38,279 nucleotides of DNA from an uncultured Ruminococcus sp. (GTDB taxonomy: Bacteria > Bacillota > Clostridia > Oscillospirales > Acutalibacteraceae): positions 1 to 38,279 of the forward strand of contig CACWNY010000015.1 of assembly GCA_902762375.1 (NCBI GenBank), in the 5' to 3' direction. Positions 8,251 to 17,141 of this stretch are shown piece by piece. A model generated the notes under the pieces. It had not been told where the DNA came from and searched no databases. It was given only the letters and a program-made list of their open reading frames with translations. How positions within the stretch are numbered: the first letter of the stretch is position 1; each line of letters begins with the position of its first letter. Both the position numbers and the translations under genes were made by a program.

Positions 8251-9320
8251 AAATAGCCACATTGACCTTTCATAATGCCATCAATTACGGAGCGGTATTG
8301 CAGGCAGTTGCCCTACCGCAAGCTCTCCGAAAAAGATATCCACAAAATGAAGTCGGCATTCTGGATTACCGCAACCCGAAAATAGAAGAAAAATTCAAGC
8401 CGTTTTATATCAAAAAGACAAAAAGTATGACTAAAAAGGGTAAAGCATTTATCCACGCATTTCTGGTGTATGGTATGCGTTCAAAAAAAAAGAAGAGCTT
8501 TGCAAAATTTCTGAACGACAATGTACAGTTGTTTCCCTACACGACAAAAGATGAAATAGACAAATACATTGTCGGCAGTGACCAGATATGGAATTTTGAC
8601 TTATCCGACAATGACGAAACTTATTTATTGAAATTCATTTCTGACAGAAACAAAAAACACGCTTATGCACCCAGTATAGGCAAGACTGAACTTTCCGCAG
8701 AAGAAAAAGAAAAATTACAGGCAATCAAAAATTTTGCCACTTTATCCGCAAGAGAAGAAACAGCGGTAAAACTTATACAAGAAATTGACGGACGCACTCC
8801 TACACTTGTTCCCGACCCTGTATTTTTGCTTACGGCAGACGAATGGAGAGAGAAAGAAGAGCGTTATCCCAATATTCCCGACAAATATGTTTTGGTCTAC
8901 AAATTTTCCGATAACGATAAGCCACTGACAGATTTTGCTTATCAGTATGCTGGAAGTCATCAGTTACCCCTTGTCATTGTGCAGAACTCTCTCAAGAAAT
9001 ATAAGGACGCAGTGATTGTCAATGACGCTTCCCCAAACCAGTTTTTGTGGTTGATAGACAATGCACAACTGATTGTGACAAATTCTTTTCATGGGACAGC
9101 GTTTTCTATTGTCTTTGAAAAAGAATTTTACTCTGAAACGCATGTATCACGGTCAACGAGAATAACGGAAATTCTGAATTTATACAGACTTAGTTCTCAC
9201 ATCATGAAAGACGGAAAACCTTCCGATAACATTTCAGCACCGAGAGAAGAAGTGAGATTACTCATCGAACAATACCGACAGAAAGCATTTCAATATCTTG
9301 ATAATATTATCAGAAGTTAA
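8247..9320 (+). CDS. Polysaccharide pyruvyltransferase family protein
   Basis: This 357-residue protein is a stand-alone member of the family whose other copy is fused at 3114. It starts IATLTFHNAINYGAVLQAVAL, has a Lys/Arg-rich stretch at about 65-90, VGSDQIWNFD, a PDPVFLL turn and TNSFHGTAFSIVF near the C-terminus. All are features of the CsaB/WcaK-like fold that transfers pyruvate from phosphoenolpyruvate to a glycan. The start overlaps the Wzy stop. Its TAA stop is made by the first bases of repeat R3. Presence of two such genes suggests two ketal modifications or divergence to other sugar transfer; that is inference. Confidence 0.85.
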   Translation: MKIATLTFHNAINYGAVLQAVALPQALRKRYPQNEVGILDYRNPKIEEKFKPFYIKKTKSMTKKGKAFIHAFLVYGMRSKKKKSFAKFLNDNVQLFPYTTKDEIDKYIVGSDQIWNFDLSDNDETYLLKFISDRNKKHAYAPSIGKTELSAEEKEKLQAIKNFATLSAREETAVKLIQEIDGRTPTLVPDPVFLLTADEWREKEERYPNIPDKYVLVYKFSDNDKPLTDFAYQYAGSHQLPLVIVQNSLKKYKDAVIVNDASPNQFLWLIDNAQLIVTNSFHGTAFSIVFEKEFYSETHVSRSTRITEILNLYRLSSHIMKDGKPSDNISAPREEVRLLIEQYRQKAFQYLDNIIRS

Positions 9321-9543
9321 AGGGCGTTGCCCTTTAAAATCCCACAAGGGGCGTTGCCCCTTGACCCCACGAACTTTTTGAAAAAAGTTCGACAAAAACT
9401 TTCAAGGCTCACTTCGTTCGGAATGATTAGCTAAGTGTCAGCCATGATAATTAAAAGTTTTTTGTCCACTTTTTTTCAAAAAAGTGGGTGGGATTTTTAA
9501 GGGCGGCAGCCCTTAAACAGGGGTTCGGGGACAGCGTCCCCGA
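9317..9543 (+). repeat. Structured intergenic repeat, copy R3
   Basis: Forward copy. Stems in order are TTAAAGGGC/GCCCTTTAA, CAAGGGGC/GCCCCTTG, CGAACTTTTT/AAAAAGTTCG, the GGCTCACTTCGTTCGGAATGA segment, the core GCCATGATAATTAAAAG, CCACTTTTTT/AAAAAAGTGG, TTAAGGGC/GCCCTTAA and TCGGGGAC/GTCCCCGA. It contains the stop codon of the upstream gene and separates it from wzx. Confidence 0.9.
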
Positions 9544-9580
9544 CAGAATTTAAACTGAAAAAGAACGGAATGGAAATTTT

Positions 9581-11002
9581 ATGAGCAGAGAAGGAAAACT
9601 GGTAAAGAATACGGCGATTTTGTCTTTAGGTAACTTTTTACCGAAATTAGCCTCAACAGTTGTGTTGCCAATACTGACAGGCTGTCTGACAAAAGCAGAA
9701 TACGGTACATATGATTTGATTACCGTGCTGGTTTCGTTACTTTTACCCGCAGTTACCTTACAGATACAAACAGCTGCATTCCGTTTTCTGATAGAACATC
9801 GTGGCAATACACAACAGGAAAAGAAAATTGTTACCAATATTTATATGTTCACCTTTCCAATATGTATGGTAGTTATGGTAATCATATTTTTCGTGCTGTT
9901 CAAATTAAGTGTGCTGGAAAGAGTACTCATCTGTATTTATTTTCTTACAGATATTTTCGAAAAAACATCAAGCCAGGTTGTAAGAGGATTAGCCAAAAAC
10001 AAAGATTATTCCATCAGTGCTATATTAGGTTCGATAGGCAGATTATTGTTTGCCATAGTATTTGTAAAATATTTACACTGGGGACTGGAAGGAGCAACGC
10101 TTTGTCTGATTGCCGCAACAGGAGTTCATGCTTTATATTTGCTGTTTAAGACAAATTTGTTTGCGATGATACAACCGTCCTTGTTTGATAAGCAACTGTT
10201 GAAAGAGATGATACAGTATTCATGGCCTATGGTACCGAACAGTCTTTCTATATGGGTAATGCGTGTATCAGACAGACTTGTTGTTACGCACTTCATGGGA
10301 ATAACAGCTAATGCGGTTTATTCCGTAGCGAATAAGATACCGTCCTTGCTGACAGTTGCCCAGAACACCTTTACGATGGCATGGCAGGAAAATGCGTCCA
10401 TAGTATCAAAAGACGAGGACGCACCGAAATATTACAGCGATATGTTCAAAGCGATTTATGATTTTATGGCAGGAGCATTCGGGTTATTGATTGCGATGAC
10501 ACCACTGTTGTTCAAACTGCTGATAAAAGGCGATTATGAAGAAGCATATTATCAGATGCCGTTGCTTTTTCTGGGAATGTTTTTTTGCAGTCTGGTAGGA
10601 TATCTAGGCGGAATATATGTCGCTTATAAAAAAACCAAAAGTATTGGTGTAACCACGACCTTTGCTGCTATCTGTAACCTTGTTATTGACCTTACCACCA
10701 TTCATTTTATAGGACTGTATGCAGCATCAGGGTCTACATTGATAAGCTACCTGATACTTTTTGTTTATAGAATGATAGATGTCCGCAAATTCGTAAAAAT
10801 ACGATATGATGTTTTCAGGATAATCGTTATAGGAATGTTGTTACTGATTATGAGCGGTTTGTGTTATCTGAGAAATCCGATTACGGATATTGTCAATGCA
10901 GCATTAGGAATTATCATGTTTATTATACTCAACGGAAAATTGATGATGGTACTAATCAGGAAATTATTCGGGAAAAAGAAAACAGAGAGCAAAAATAAGT
11001 GA
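9581..11002 (+). CDS. Polysaccharide flippase (Wzx/MATE-like)
   Basis: This 473-residue polytopic membrane protein has about 12-14 hydrophobic segments. It opens SREGKLVKNTAILSLGNFLPK, the usual start of the oligosaccharide flippase family. Charged loops such as MRVSDRLVVTHFMG are also typical. It probably moves the undecaprenyl-linked repeat unit across the membrane before polymerisation. A GGAATGG ribosome site precedes the ATG. It stands alone between repeat R3 and the promoter of the acyltransferase gene. No other flippase or ABC exporter is present in the window, so it fits a Wzx/Wzy-dependent pathway. Confidence 0.9.
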   Translation: MSREGKLVKNTAILSLGNFLPKLASTVVLPILTGCLTKAEYGTYDLITVLVSLLLPAVTLQIQTAAFRFLIEHRGNTQQEKKIVTNIYMFTFPICMVVMVIIFFVLFKLSVLERVLICIYFLTDIFEKTSSQVVRGLAKNKDYSISAILGSIGRLLFAIVFVKYLHWGLEGATLCLIAATGVHALYLLFKTNLFAMIQPSLFDKQLLKEMIQYSWPMVPNSLSIWVMRVSDRLVVTHFMGITANAVYSVANKIPSLLTVAQNTFTMAWQENASIVSKDEDAPKYYSDMFKAIYDFMAGAFGLLIAMTPLLFKLLIKGDYEEAYYQMPLLFLGMFFCSLVGYLGGIYVAYKKTKSIGVTTTFAAICNLVIDLTTIHFIGLYAASGSTLISYLILFVYRMIDVRKFVKIRYDVFRIIVIGMLLLIMSGLCYLRNPITDIVNAALGIIMFIILNGKLMMVLIRKLFGKKKTESKNK

Positions 11003-11019
11003 TTATTTGCAATGAAATC

Positions 11020-11047
11020 TTGTTTTTGAGAAAGTATATGTTATAAT
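11020..11047 (+). promoter_or_regulatory. Internal promoter before the acyltransferase gene
   Basis: TTGTTT (11020-11025), a 16-bp spacer and TATAAT (11042-11047), with TG one base before the -10 box. The predicted transcript would start near 11054, which rules out the TTG at 11065 as a practical start and supports the ATG at 11098. Confidence 0.7.
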
Positions 11048-11097
11048 AAGTAATAAATCCGATTTTGTACAGAACACATGAAAATAAAGGAATCAGA

Positions 11098-12138
11098 ATG
11101 AATATGATAGAAAAAAAAGACCACCCCAACTATAATTGTATTGATATTTTCAAATATATTTTTGCTCTGATTATTATGCAGTATCATACATCAATATATA
11201 TAAATAATTATATTATCAATTTATTTGTGGTATGGATTTTCAATAAAATGGGTGTTCCGTTCTTTTTTGCCTGTACGGGATTTTTTCTGGTGAGAAAATT
11301 TGAATTTGAAAACGGTAAAATCAAAAAATCGCTTGTGAATTTCAAAATCGTATTGCATTATGAAAAAAGAATTTTTCTGTTATATATTTCATGGTGTGTG
11401 ATTTATGGTGTTGCCAAATATTTTCAGTTTGGGGATTATGAGGGTTATAATTTTTTAAAAGATTATCTTTACCAGTGTATTTTCATAGGTTGTCATTATC
11501 ATTTCTGGTATATTATTGGTATTCTGGTTGCTGTACCCATTCTTTATTTAGAACTTACTTTTTTGAAAACGCAATATGTTATTATATTGAATTTATTGTT
11601 GTATATTCTTTATCAGTTATCGTGTTTTTATGCGGTATTGCCCTTTAATGATACGGTTATTTATGTTCTGATGTTCATTTCAAGAGGGCAGTGGTTGTAT
11701 ATTTATGTATCATTACCATTGATAACAATAGGTGTTTTAACCTATAAATATGTGTCAAAAGTTCATTCAGTAATCAAAATTCTTGCTTTTATGTTGTGTC
11801 TTGCACTGAATGTTTATGAAGTTTTTACGCTTTTTAATGCAGGAGTATGGACAACTTTTTCCTATTTGCTTACCACACCGTTTCTGGCATTATTTACATT
11901 CAGTATGTTGTCGGATATAAAACTCAACGCTAATAAAACTTTATGTGTATATCTTCGTAAAACTTCTACAATTATCTATTGTGTACACCCTTTACTGTTT
12001 CCTTTATATGCTGTTGTAGGTGTTCACTCTTTCATTCCTGATATTTTAATAGGAGCAGTGATTGTTACTGTTCCGTCATTCTTACTGATATGGCTTTCGA
12101 AAAAAAAATATTTCAAATTTTTACAATATCTTTATTAA
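11098..12138 (+). CDS. Membrane acyltransferase family 3 (glycan O-acyltransferase)
   Basis: This protein of about 346 residues is very hydrophobic with roughly ten membrane segments. The N-terminus NYNCIDIFKYIFALIIMQYHT carries the conserved family start with a likely active histidine (QYH). It fits family 3 acyltransferases that O-acetylate extracellular glycans, using acetyl-CoA from the cytoplasm. I chose the ATG at 11098, with AAAGGA about 7 bases upstream, over a TTG at 11065. Unlike its neighbours it has its own extended -10 promoter and is more A/T-rich, which suggests independent acquisition. The acyl group and target are unknown. Confidence 0.85.
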   Translation: MNMIEKKDHPNYNCIDIFKYIFALIIMQYHTSIYINNYIINLFVVWIFNKMGVPFFFACTGFFLVRKFEFENGKIKKSLVNFKIVLHYEKRIFLLYISWCVIYGVAKYFQFGDYEGYNFLKDYLYQCIFIGCHYHFWYIIGILVAVPILYLELTFLKTQYVIILNLLLYILYQLSCFYAVLPFNDTVIYVLMFISRGQWLYIYVSLPLITIGVLTYKYVSKVHSVIKILAFMLCLALNVYEVFTLFNAGVWTTFSYLLTTPFLALFTFSMLSDIKLNANKTLCVYLRKTSTIIYCVHPLLFPLYAVVGVHSFIPDILIGAVIVTVPSFLLIWLSKKKYFKFLQYLY

Positions 12139-12173
12139 AAAATTTCTGAGATACCTAATGATAAAAAAACTTA

Positions 12174-12299
12174 TAGCTATGACAATTAAAAGTTTTTGTC
12201 CACTTTTTTCAAAAAGTGGGCAGGGTCAAGGGGCGGCAGCCCCTTGTGGGATTTTTAACGGATAAAAATTCAAACCAAAATCTGCGTAAGCAGATTTTG
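12174..12299 (+). repeat. Structured intergenic repeat, copy R4 (short)
   Basis: Forward half-copy. It has the core AGCTATGACAATTAAAAG, CCACTTTTT/AAAAAGTGG, CAAGGGGC/GCCCCTTG, and a terminal stem CAAAATCTGC/GCAGATTTTG (12276-12299). Compared with R2 and R6 the terminal stem differs at one base pair (T-A to C-G) with both arms changed. Confidence 0.88.
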
Positions 12300-12328
12300 A
12301 CAATCATTAAAATCAAGGTGATTTGCAG

Positions 12329-12346
12329 ATGAAATTGACAATATGA
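12329..12346 (+). other. Five-codon micro-ORF overlapping the next start
   Basis: ATG AAA TTG ACA ATA TGA is preceded by AAGGTG eight bases upstream. Its TGA overlaps the ATG of the glycosyltransferase at 12343 (ATGA). The glycosyltransferase has no good ribosome site of its own, so it may be translated by re-initiation. No product function is proposed. Confidence 0.4.
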
Positions 12347-13455
12347 AAAAGGTAATGTTTTTGATTCCCACATTGGGAAACGGCGGAGCAGAGAAAGTAC
12401 TTGTCAATCTTGTCAATAACATGGACAAATCAAAATTTGACATTACGGTTATCTGTATTTTTGATACAGGGGTGAATAAAGACTTTCTGAATGATAATAT
12501 TCACTATAAGTTTATTTTCAGAAAGCAATTCAGAGGAAGTACGCAGATTTTCAAACTGTTCAGACCTGAAACACTGTATAAACACTTTATTAAAGGAAGT
12601 TATGATATTATTGTTTCGTATCTTGAGGGAGTACCTGCTAGAATACTGGCAGGGTGTAGAAATCCGAACATCAAAAAGATAAGCTGGATACATTGTCGAA
12701 TAGACAGTAAAGCCGTAGCAGAACTGGGATTTCGGAATTATACGGAAGCGGAAAGATGTTATACAGCTTTTGACAATACCATATGTGTTTCCAAGATGAC
12801 AAAGGATTATTTTACACAAACACTGTCTTTCCAAAAACCGATAGAAGTACTCTACAACACGATAGAAAGCGAACAGATACGCAGACTTTCGGCTGAAGAA
12901 ATAGACGATGTTGTTTTTTCAGAAGAATATTTCAATATTTGTTCTGTAGGGAAAATCACAGAAGTAAAAGGATTTGACAGACTGGCAAAAATCCATAAAA
13001 GACTTTGTGACGATGGGATAAAAAATAAGGTTTACATATTTGGTGTTGGTGACGAGCAGAAAAAAATTGAGGAATATCTCAGAAAAAATCATCTGGAAGA
13101 AACTTTTATGTTTATGGGTTACAGGGTCAATCCGTATAAATATGTAAAAAATGCGGACTTATATGTTTGTTCATCGCATTCAGAAGGGTTCAGCACATCT
13201 GTTACCGAAGCGTTGATTGTCGGAACACCAGTTGTAACAACTTTATGTTCAGGTATGCAGGAGCAACTAGGTTATCATAACGAATACGGAATAGTCACCG
13301 AAAATAACGAAGAAGATTTATATAAGGGAATAAAAACTATGCTGACAAAAGACGGACTGTTAAGTTATTACCGTAAGCAGTCAGCAGAGCGTGGAAAAAA
13401 ATTTGAAAAGGAAATCACCGTCAGAGCGGTAGAAGAAATGTTGGAAAGGATTTGA
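12343..13455 (+). CDS. Glycosyltransferase family 4 (GT-B fold)
   Basis: This 370-residue protein starts KKVMFLIPTLGNGGAEKVLV, the classic glycine-rich GT4 opening. The donor domain begins at NICSVGKITEVKGFDRL and carries HSEGFSTSVTEALIVGTPVV with the glutamate pair. SWIHCRID and FDNTICVSKMT are further family marks. It heads a five-gene cassette (this gene, acetyltransferase, two GT2, one GT32-like) with gaps of 2-18 bp or overlaps, bounded by repeats R4 and R5. The start codon overlaps a five-codon ORF. Specificity unknown. Confidence 0.9.
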   Translation: MKKVMFLIPTLGNGGAEKVLVNLVNNMDKSKFDITVICIFDTGVNKDFLNDNIHYKFIFRKQFRGSTQIFKLFRPETLYKHFIKGSYDIIVSYLEGVPARILAGCRNPNIKKISWIHCRIDSKAVAELGFRNYTEAERCYTAFDNTICVSKMTKDYFTQTLSFQKPIEVLYNTIESEQIRRLSAEEIDDVVFSEEYFNICSVGKITEVKGFDRLAKIHKRLCDDGIKNKVYIFGVGDEQKKIEEYLRKNHLEETFMFMGYRVNPYKYVKNADLYVCSSHSEGFSTSVTEALIVGTPVVTTLCSGMQEQLGYHNEYGIVTENNEEDLYKGIKTMLTKDGLLSYYRKQSAERGKKFEKEITVRAVEEMLERI

Positions 13456-13459
13456 AAAA

Positions 13460-14008
13460 ATGGGATTAAAATCCTTACTGTATAAATTGAGGGGAGAAAT
13501 TCCGACAGAAGTTCTGATACAGAATGGTTTAAAAGTAGGAAAAAATTTCAACCGTTTCAGCGGAGTAATTATAGATGACTCACATTGTTGGCTGATAACC
13601 ATAGGGGACAATGTGACAATAGCACCACGAGGACACATATTAGCTCATGACGCAAGTACGAAAAACGAAACAGGTTATACCAGAATAGGTATGGTAAGTA
13701 TTGGCAATGATGTTTTCATAGGTGCAGAGAGTGTCATTTTGCCCGGAGTTTCCATAGGGAACAGAGTAGTTGTGGGAGCAGGAAGTGTTGTGAGCAGGAG
13801 TGTACCCGATAACAGTGTTGTGGCAGGAAATCCTGCAAAAATTATTAGTACTTACGAAGATTTTATGACAAAGAGAACACAGGAAATGGAAAATACCGTT
13901 AAATTTGATGAAACTTACACGATGAGAAGCAGTGAATTTGACGACAGCAAAAAGCAGGAAATGATACAGAAATTAAAAGAAAATAATGGTGTAGGTTATG
14001 TCAGATAG
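13460..14008 (+). CDS. Hexapeptide-repeat (left-handed beta-helix) acetyltransferase
   Basis: This 182-residue protein has the hexapeptide pattern IGDNVTIAPRGHILAHD and VSIGNDVFIGAESVILPGV, ending GAGSVVSRSVPDNSVVAGNPAK. This is the trimeric left-handed helix fold of the WcaB/CysE/NodL-like acetyltransferases that use acetyl-CoA. It probably O- or N-acetylates a sugar of the repeat unit in the cytoplasm. The His in HILAHD is in the place of the usual catalytic histidine. AAAGGA lies upstream of the ATG, 4 bp after the preceding stop. The end overlaps the next gene by 11 bp. Confidence 0.87.
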   Translation: MGLKSLLYKLRGEIPTEVLIQNGLKVGKNFNRFSGVIIDDSHCWLITIGDNVTIAPRGHILAHDASTKNETGYTRIGMVSIGNDVFIGAESVILPGVSIGNRVVVGAGSVVSRSVPDNSVVAGNPAKIISTYEDFMTKRTQEMENTVKFDETYTMRSSEFDDSKKQEMIQKLKENNGVGYVR

Positions 14009-15017
14009 AGAAGATTATAAAATTTCGGTGATAGTACCCGTTTACAATATTGAACAGTATTTACCGAGATGTCTGGACAGTATTTTAAGTCAGACTTATA
14101 GAAATCTGGAGATTATTGTAGTTGATGACGGGTCAACAGACAATTCGGCATATGTGATAAGGAAGTATGCCAAAAAAGACGAAAGAATTATTCCTATATT
14201 CAAAAAAAACACAGGAGTATCTGATACTAGAAACAAGGCATTGGATAGAGCCACAGGGGATTATATAGGGTTTGTAGACGGCGATGATTATATAGAACCT
14301 GATATGTATGAACATTTGTTGAATAATGCTTTAAAGTATGAAGCTGATATCTCACATTGTGGATATCAGATGGTATTTCCATCGAGAGTAGATTATTATT
14401 TCAACACAGGCACACTCAGAGAACAGGATAGCCGTGAGGGATTAAAGGATTTGATGTCAGGCAATAACCTTGTTGAGCCTGGAATATGGAATAAGCTATA
14501 CACCAAAGCAGTAATAGGAAATATCCGAATGCCGAAAGATATCAAAATCAATGAAGATTATCTTTTCAATGTAGAAGTTTTCAGAAAAGCGAAAAAATCC
14601 ATATTTGAAGATAAACCGTTATATCATTACATATTGCGTAAAAATTCAGCGGCAACATCAAATATTACCGAAAAGAAACTGTTTGACGGTATTACGGTAA
14701 GAAAAAGAATTGTCGGTCTGTTTGAAAACAGCGATGATGAATTTTACAAGATAGCGTTGTCAGGACTTTTGACAAACAACATCAACCTTTACCGTATGTT
14801 TGTGACCAACAAAGCGACAAAGCCGTTTGTCCACAAAAAGGGCAAGGTAAAAGCTGATATCAAGAAGCAATACACAAAGGCAAAACAATTAGGCATACTC
14901 ACATCAAGAATGAAAATGGATTGTTTTTTAATTTTCTATTTGCCATTTGCCTATAAATTATTGTACAAATGTTATTTTGCATTTTCAAAAAGCGACAGGA
15001 AGTATGAGGTAAAATAG
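13998..15017 (+). CDS. Glycosyltransferase family 2 (GT-A fold)
   Basis: This 339-residue protein has the GT-A start ISVIVPVYNIEQYLPRCLDS, VDDGSTDNSA, NTGVSDTRNKALDRATG and the metal-binding DGDD near residue 95. The C-terminal third is Lys-rich and may touch the membrane or acceptor. It overlaps the acetyltransferase by 11 bp and is followed 2 bp later by a closely similar GT2, so the pair probably arose by duplication and adds successive sugars. Specificity unknown. Confidence 0.9.
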   Translation: MSDREDYKISVIVPVYNIEQYLPRCLDSILSQTYRNLEIIVVDDGSTDNSAYVIRKYAKKDERIIPIFKKNTGVSDTRNKALDRATGDYIGFVDGDDYIEPDMYEHLLNNALKYEADISHCGYQMVFPSRVDYYFNTGTLREQDSREGLKDLMSGNNLVEPGIWNKLYTKAVIGNIRMPKDIKINEDYLFNVEVFRKAKKSIFEDKPLYHYILRKNSAATSNITEKKLFDGITVRKRIVGLFENSDDEFYKIALSGLLTNNINLYRMFVTNKATKPFVHKKGKVKADIKKQYTKAKQLGILTSRMKMDCFLIFYLPFAYKLLYKCYFAFSKSDRKYEVK

Positions 15018-15019
15018 AC

Positions 15020-16000
15020 ATGGAGAATACGCCTCTTATCAGTGTGATAGTACCGATATATAATGTAGAAAATTATCTGGAAAGGTGTTTACAGAGTATA
15101 CTTAGCCAGACCTACCGCAATTTAGAAATTATTCTGGTAGATGACGGTTCAAAAGATAGTTGCGGAGAAATATGTGATAATTTCCAGAAAAAGGACAAGA
15201 GAATAAAGGTTATTCACAAAGAAAACGGCGGATTATCTGATGCCAGAAACAAAGGGCTTGATATAGCCACAGGGGAGTACATCAGTTTTATTGATAGTGA
15301 CGACTGGATTGACCTAAAAACCTATGAAATTTCAATCAGAAAAATGCAGGAATGTAATGCACAAATCGTTGCTTTCAATGTACTTTGGGTATACGATGGA
15401 AAGGAATTTACCCCTGATTTGTCCGCAGAATATGAAATCATGGATTCAGAACAAGCGATACTCACGACAGTCGGTAATACAAAGGTACGCACGACTGCAT
15501 GGAATAAGCTGTATAAAGCAGATTTAATCGGAGATTTCCGTTTTATTAAGGGAAAGCTCAATGAAGATGAATTTTTCACTTTTAAAATTCTGGACAGAGC
15601 CGAAAAAATTGTTTATCTGCACAGAGAATGTTACTATTATTTTCAAAGAAGCAATAGTATTATGGGAAAATACACTTTACAGCGTCTGGATATGGTAGAC
15701 GGTGTACGGGAAAGAATGTTGCTTGCTGAAAGGAAATATCCGAATATTTATAAAGAAACGAAGTTATCGTTTTGTGAAGTTTGTTTGTATCATTATCAGA
15801 TGATATTGAAGAACAAGAATATTGACAAAGACAAGCAAGGCAGAAAAAAACTGCAACAGTACCGAACAAGTGTATATCTGACAAAACAAGATGTTTCCCA
15901 TATGAACCTGATAAATAAAATCAGTTTTCTGTTTTCGAACAGTGCGACAGGGCTTTCTTTCACCGCACATATAAGAAATATCCTTAACTACGGTATATAA
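15020..16000 (+). CDS. Glycosyltransferase family 2 (GT-A fold)
   Basis: This 326-residue protein is similar to its upstream neighbour. It has LISVIVPIYNVENYLERCLQ, VDDGSKDSCGEICD, ENGGLSDARNKGLDIATGEY and DSDDWID, and a later NEDEFFTFKIL motif typical of this subfamily of inverting family 2 enzymes such as EpsJ/CpsI. GAGG precedes the ATG by 10 bases, two bp after the previous stop. The gene continues the R4-R5 cassette. Confidence 0.9.
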   Translation: MENTPLISVIVPIYNVENYLERCLQSILSQTYRNLEIILVDDGSKDSCGEICDNFQKKDKRIKVIHKENGGLSDARNKGLDIATGEYISFIDSDDWIDLKTYEISIRKMQECNAQIVAFNVLWVYDGKEFTPDLSAEYEIMDSEQAILTTVGNTKVRTTAWNKLYKADLIGDFRFIKGKLNEDEFFTFKILDRAEKIVYLHRECYYYFQRSNSIMGKYTLQRLDMVDGVRERMLLAERKYPNIYKETKLSFCEVCLYHYQMILKNKNIDKDKQGRKKLQQYRTSVYLTKQDVSHMNLINKISFLFSNSATGLSFTAHIRNILNYGI

Positions 16001-16018
16001 TATTGAGGGGTATTATTG

Positions 16019-16987
16019 ATGAAAAAAATCGTATCTTTATTCCAAAACAGGATAATACTTCCGTTCAGAGTACTTAAAGAAAATTTTTCTCACGGAGAGA
16101 TAGCACTTGGTATTTTAACCGCATTAGCGACTATGTTCAACGGTATCAAGTTATTCAAAGGAATTTACAAGAAGAAACATAAATTAGTTTTGAAGAAATT
16201 AAACAAAGAGTTTGGTTATATTACAGACAAATATAGAGATTATGAGGATAATTGTCAATACGATGAAAAATCCCCGATATGGGTAAGTTGGATGCAGGGA
16301 TATGATGACGCACCTGAACTGGTGCAGAAATGTATTGACAGTATAAAGAGTTCTACGGAACACCCTGTTTATCTGATAGAAAAGGAAAATCTTGAAAAGT
16401 ACACAGATTTTCCCTCTTATATTATGGAAAAATATGAAAGAAAACTCATTACTAATGCTCAGTTTTCGGACATACTCCGCATGAATTTATTGTCCCGACA
16501 CGGAGGGTTATGGATTGATGCAACGGTTTTTGTGCCGAACAGTATACCCGAAAACATATTTGAAGAAAAGTTCTATACTTGTAAGCGTGCCGTAAAAGAA
16601 ACTTCTTATGTTTCAGGTTATCGTTGGACATCGTTTATTAATGGTTGTCAGAAAGGTTGTGTCATACAGAAATGTATGAATGAGTTATTTCTGGCATACT
16701 GGGAGAAGAAAAATTATCTGATTGATTATCTTTTAGTTGATTATTTCATGTGTATGGTGTATGATAATATACCGCAGGCAAAAGATTTGATAGACGAATT
16801 ACCGTTCAACAATTCCAAAGTAGATGATTTTCAAAATGTGATGAACGACACCTACAAAAAAGACAAGTACAATGAAATTATCGGAGCAAAAGACACTTTC
16901 TTTTATAAACTGTCATGGCGAATGAAATTCAAAAAAACCTCATCAGACGGAAAAAAGACTTTTTTCGGACACTTTACCGACAGTTAA
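16019..16987 (+). CDS. Capsular polysaccharide synthesis protein, GT32-like
   Basis: This protein of 322 residues matches the capsular polysaccharide synthesis / GT32-like family. It shows PIWVSWMQGYDDAPELVQKC, then NAQFSDILRMNLLSRHGGLW followed by IDATVFVP, where the D-x-T stands for the usual DXD donor-metal motif. Such enzymes transfer sugars such as mannose or galactose from nucleotide donors. I start at the ATG 16019 with GAGGGG upstream, not the TTG one codon earlier. The TAA stop is part of the first stem of repeat R5 (TTAAAGGGC). It is the last gene of the five-gene cassette. Confidence 0.85.
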   Translation: MKKIVSLFQNRIILPFRVLKENFSHGEIALGILTALATMFNGIKLFKGIYKKKHKLVLKKLNKEFGYITDKYRDYEDNCQYDEKSPIWVSWMQGYDDAPELVQKCIDSIKSSTEHPVYLIEKENLEKYTDFPSYIMEKYERKLITNAQFSDILRMNLLSRHGGLWIDATVFVPNSIPENIFEEKFYTCKRAVKETSYVSGYRWTSFINGCQKGCVIQKCMNELFLAYWEKKNYLIDYLLVDYFMCMVYDNIPQAKDLIDELPFNNSKVDDFQNVMNDTYKKDKYNEIIGAKDTFFYKLSWRMKFKKTSSDGKKTFFGHFTDS

Positions 16988-17128
16988 AGGGCTACCGCCC
17001 TTTAAAATCCTGTGTTAAGGGCGTTGCCCTTAACAATCCTATCAGGGGCTTTGCCCCTGAACCCCACCACTTTTTTGAAAAAAAGTGGACAAAAAACTTT
17101 CAGGCAAAATTTGCATTGGCAAATTTTG
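16984..17128 (+). repeat. Structured intergenic repeat, copy R5
   Basis: Stems are TTAAAGGGC/GCCCTTTAA, TTAAGGGC/GCCCTTAA, CAGGGGC/GCCCCTG, CCACTTTTTT/AAAAAGTGG and a closing CAAAATTTGC/GCAAATTTTG around ATTG (17105-17128). The AGCTATGACAATT core is missing. The upstream stop codon lies in the first stem, and the ribosome site of the next gene (GGAGGGG) follows the last stem directly. Confidence 0.88.
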
Positions 17129-17141
17129 GAGGGGATTAAGT

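Noticed and set aside
11065..11097. TTG start for the acyltransferase
   Set aside because: It lies very near the predicted transcription start without a ribosome site; ATG 11098 has one.
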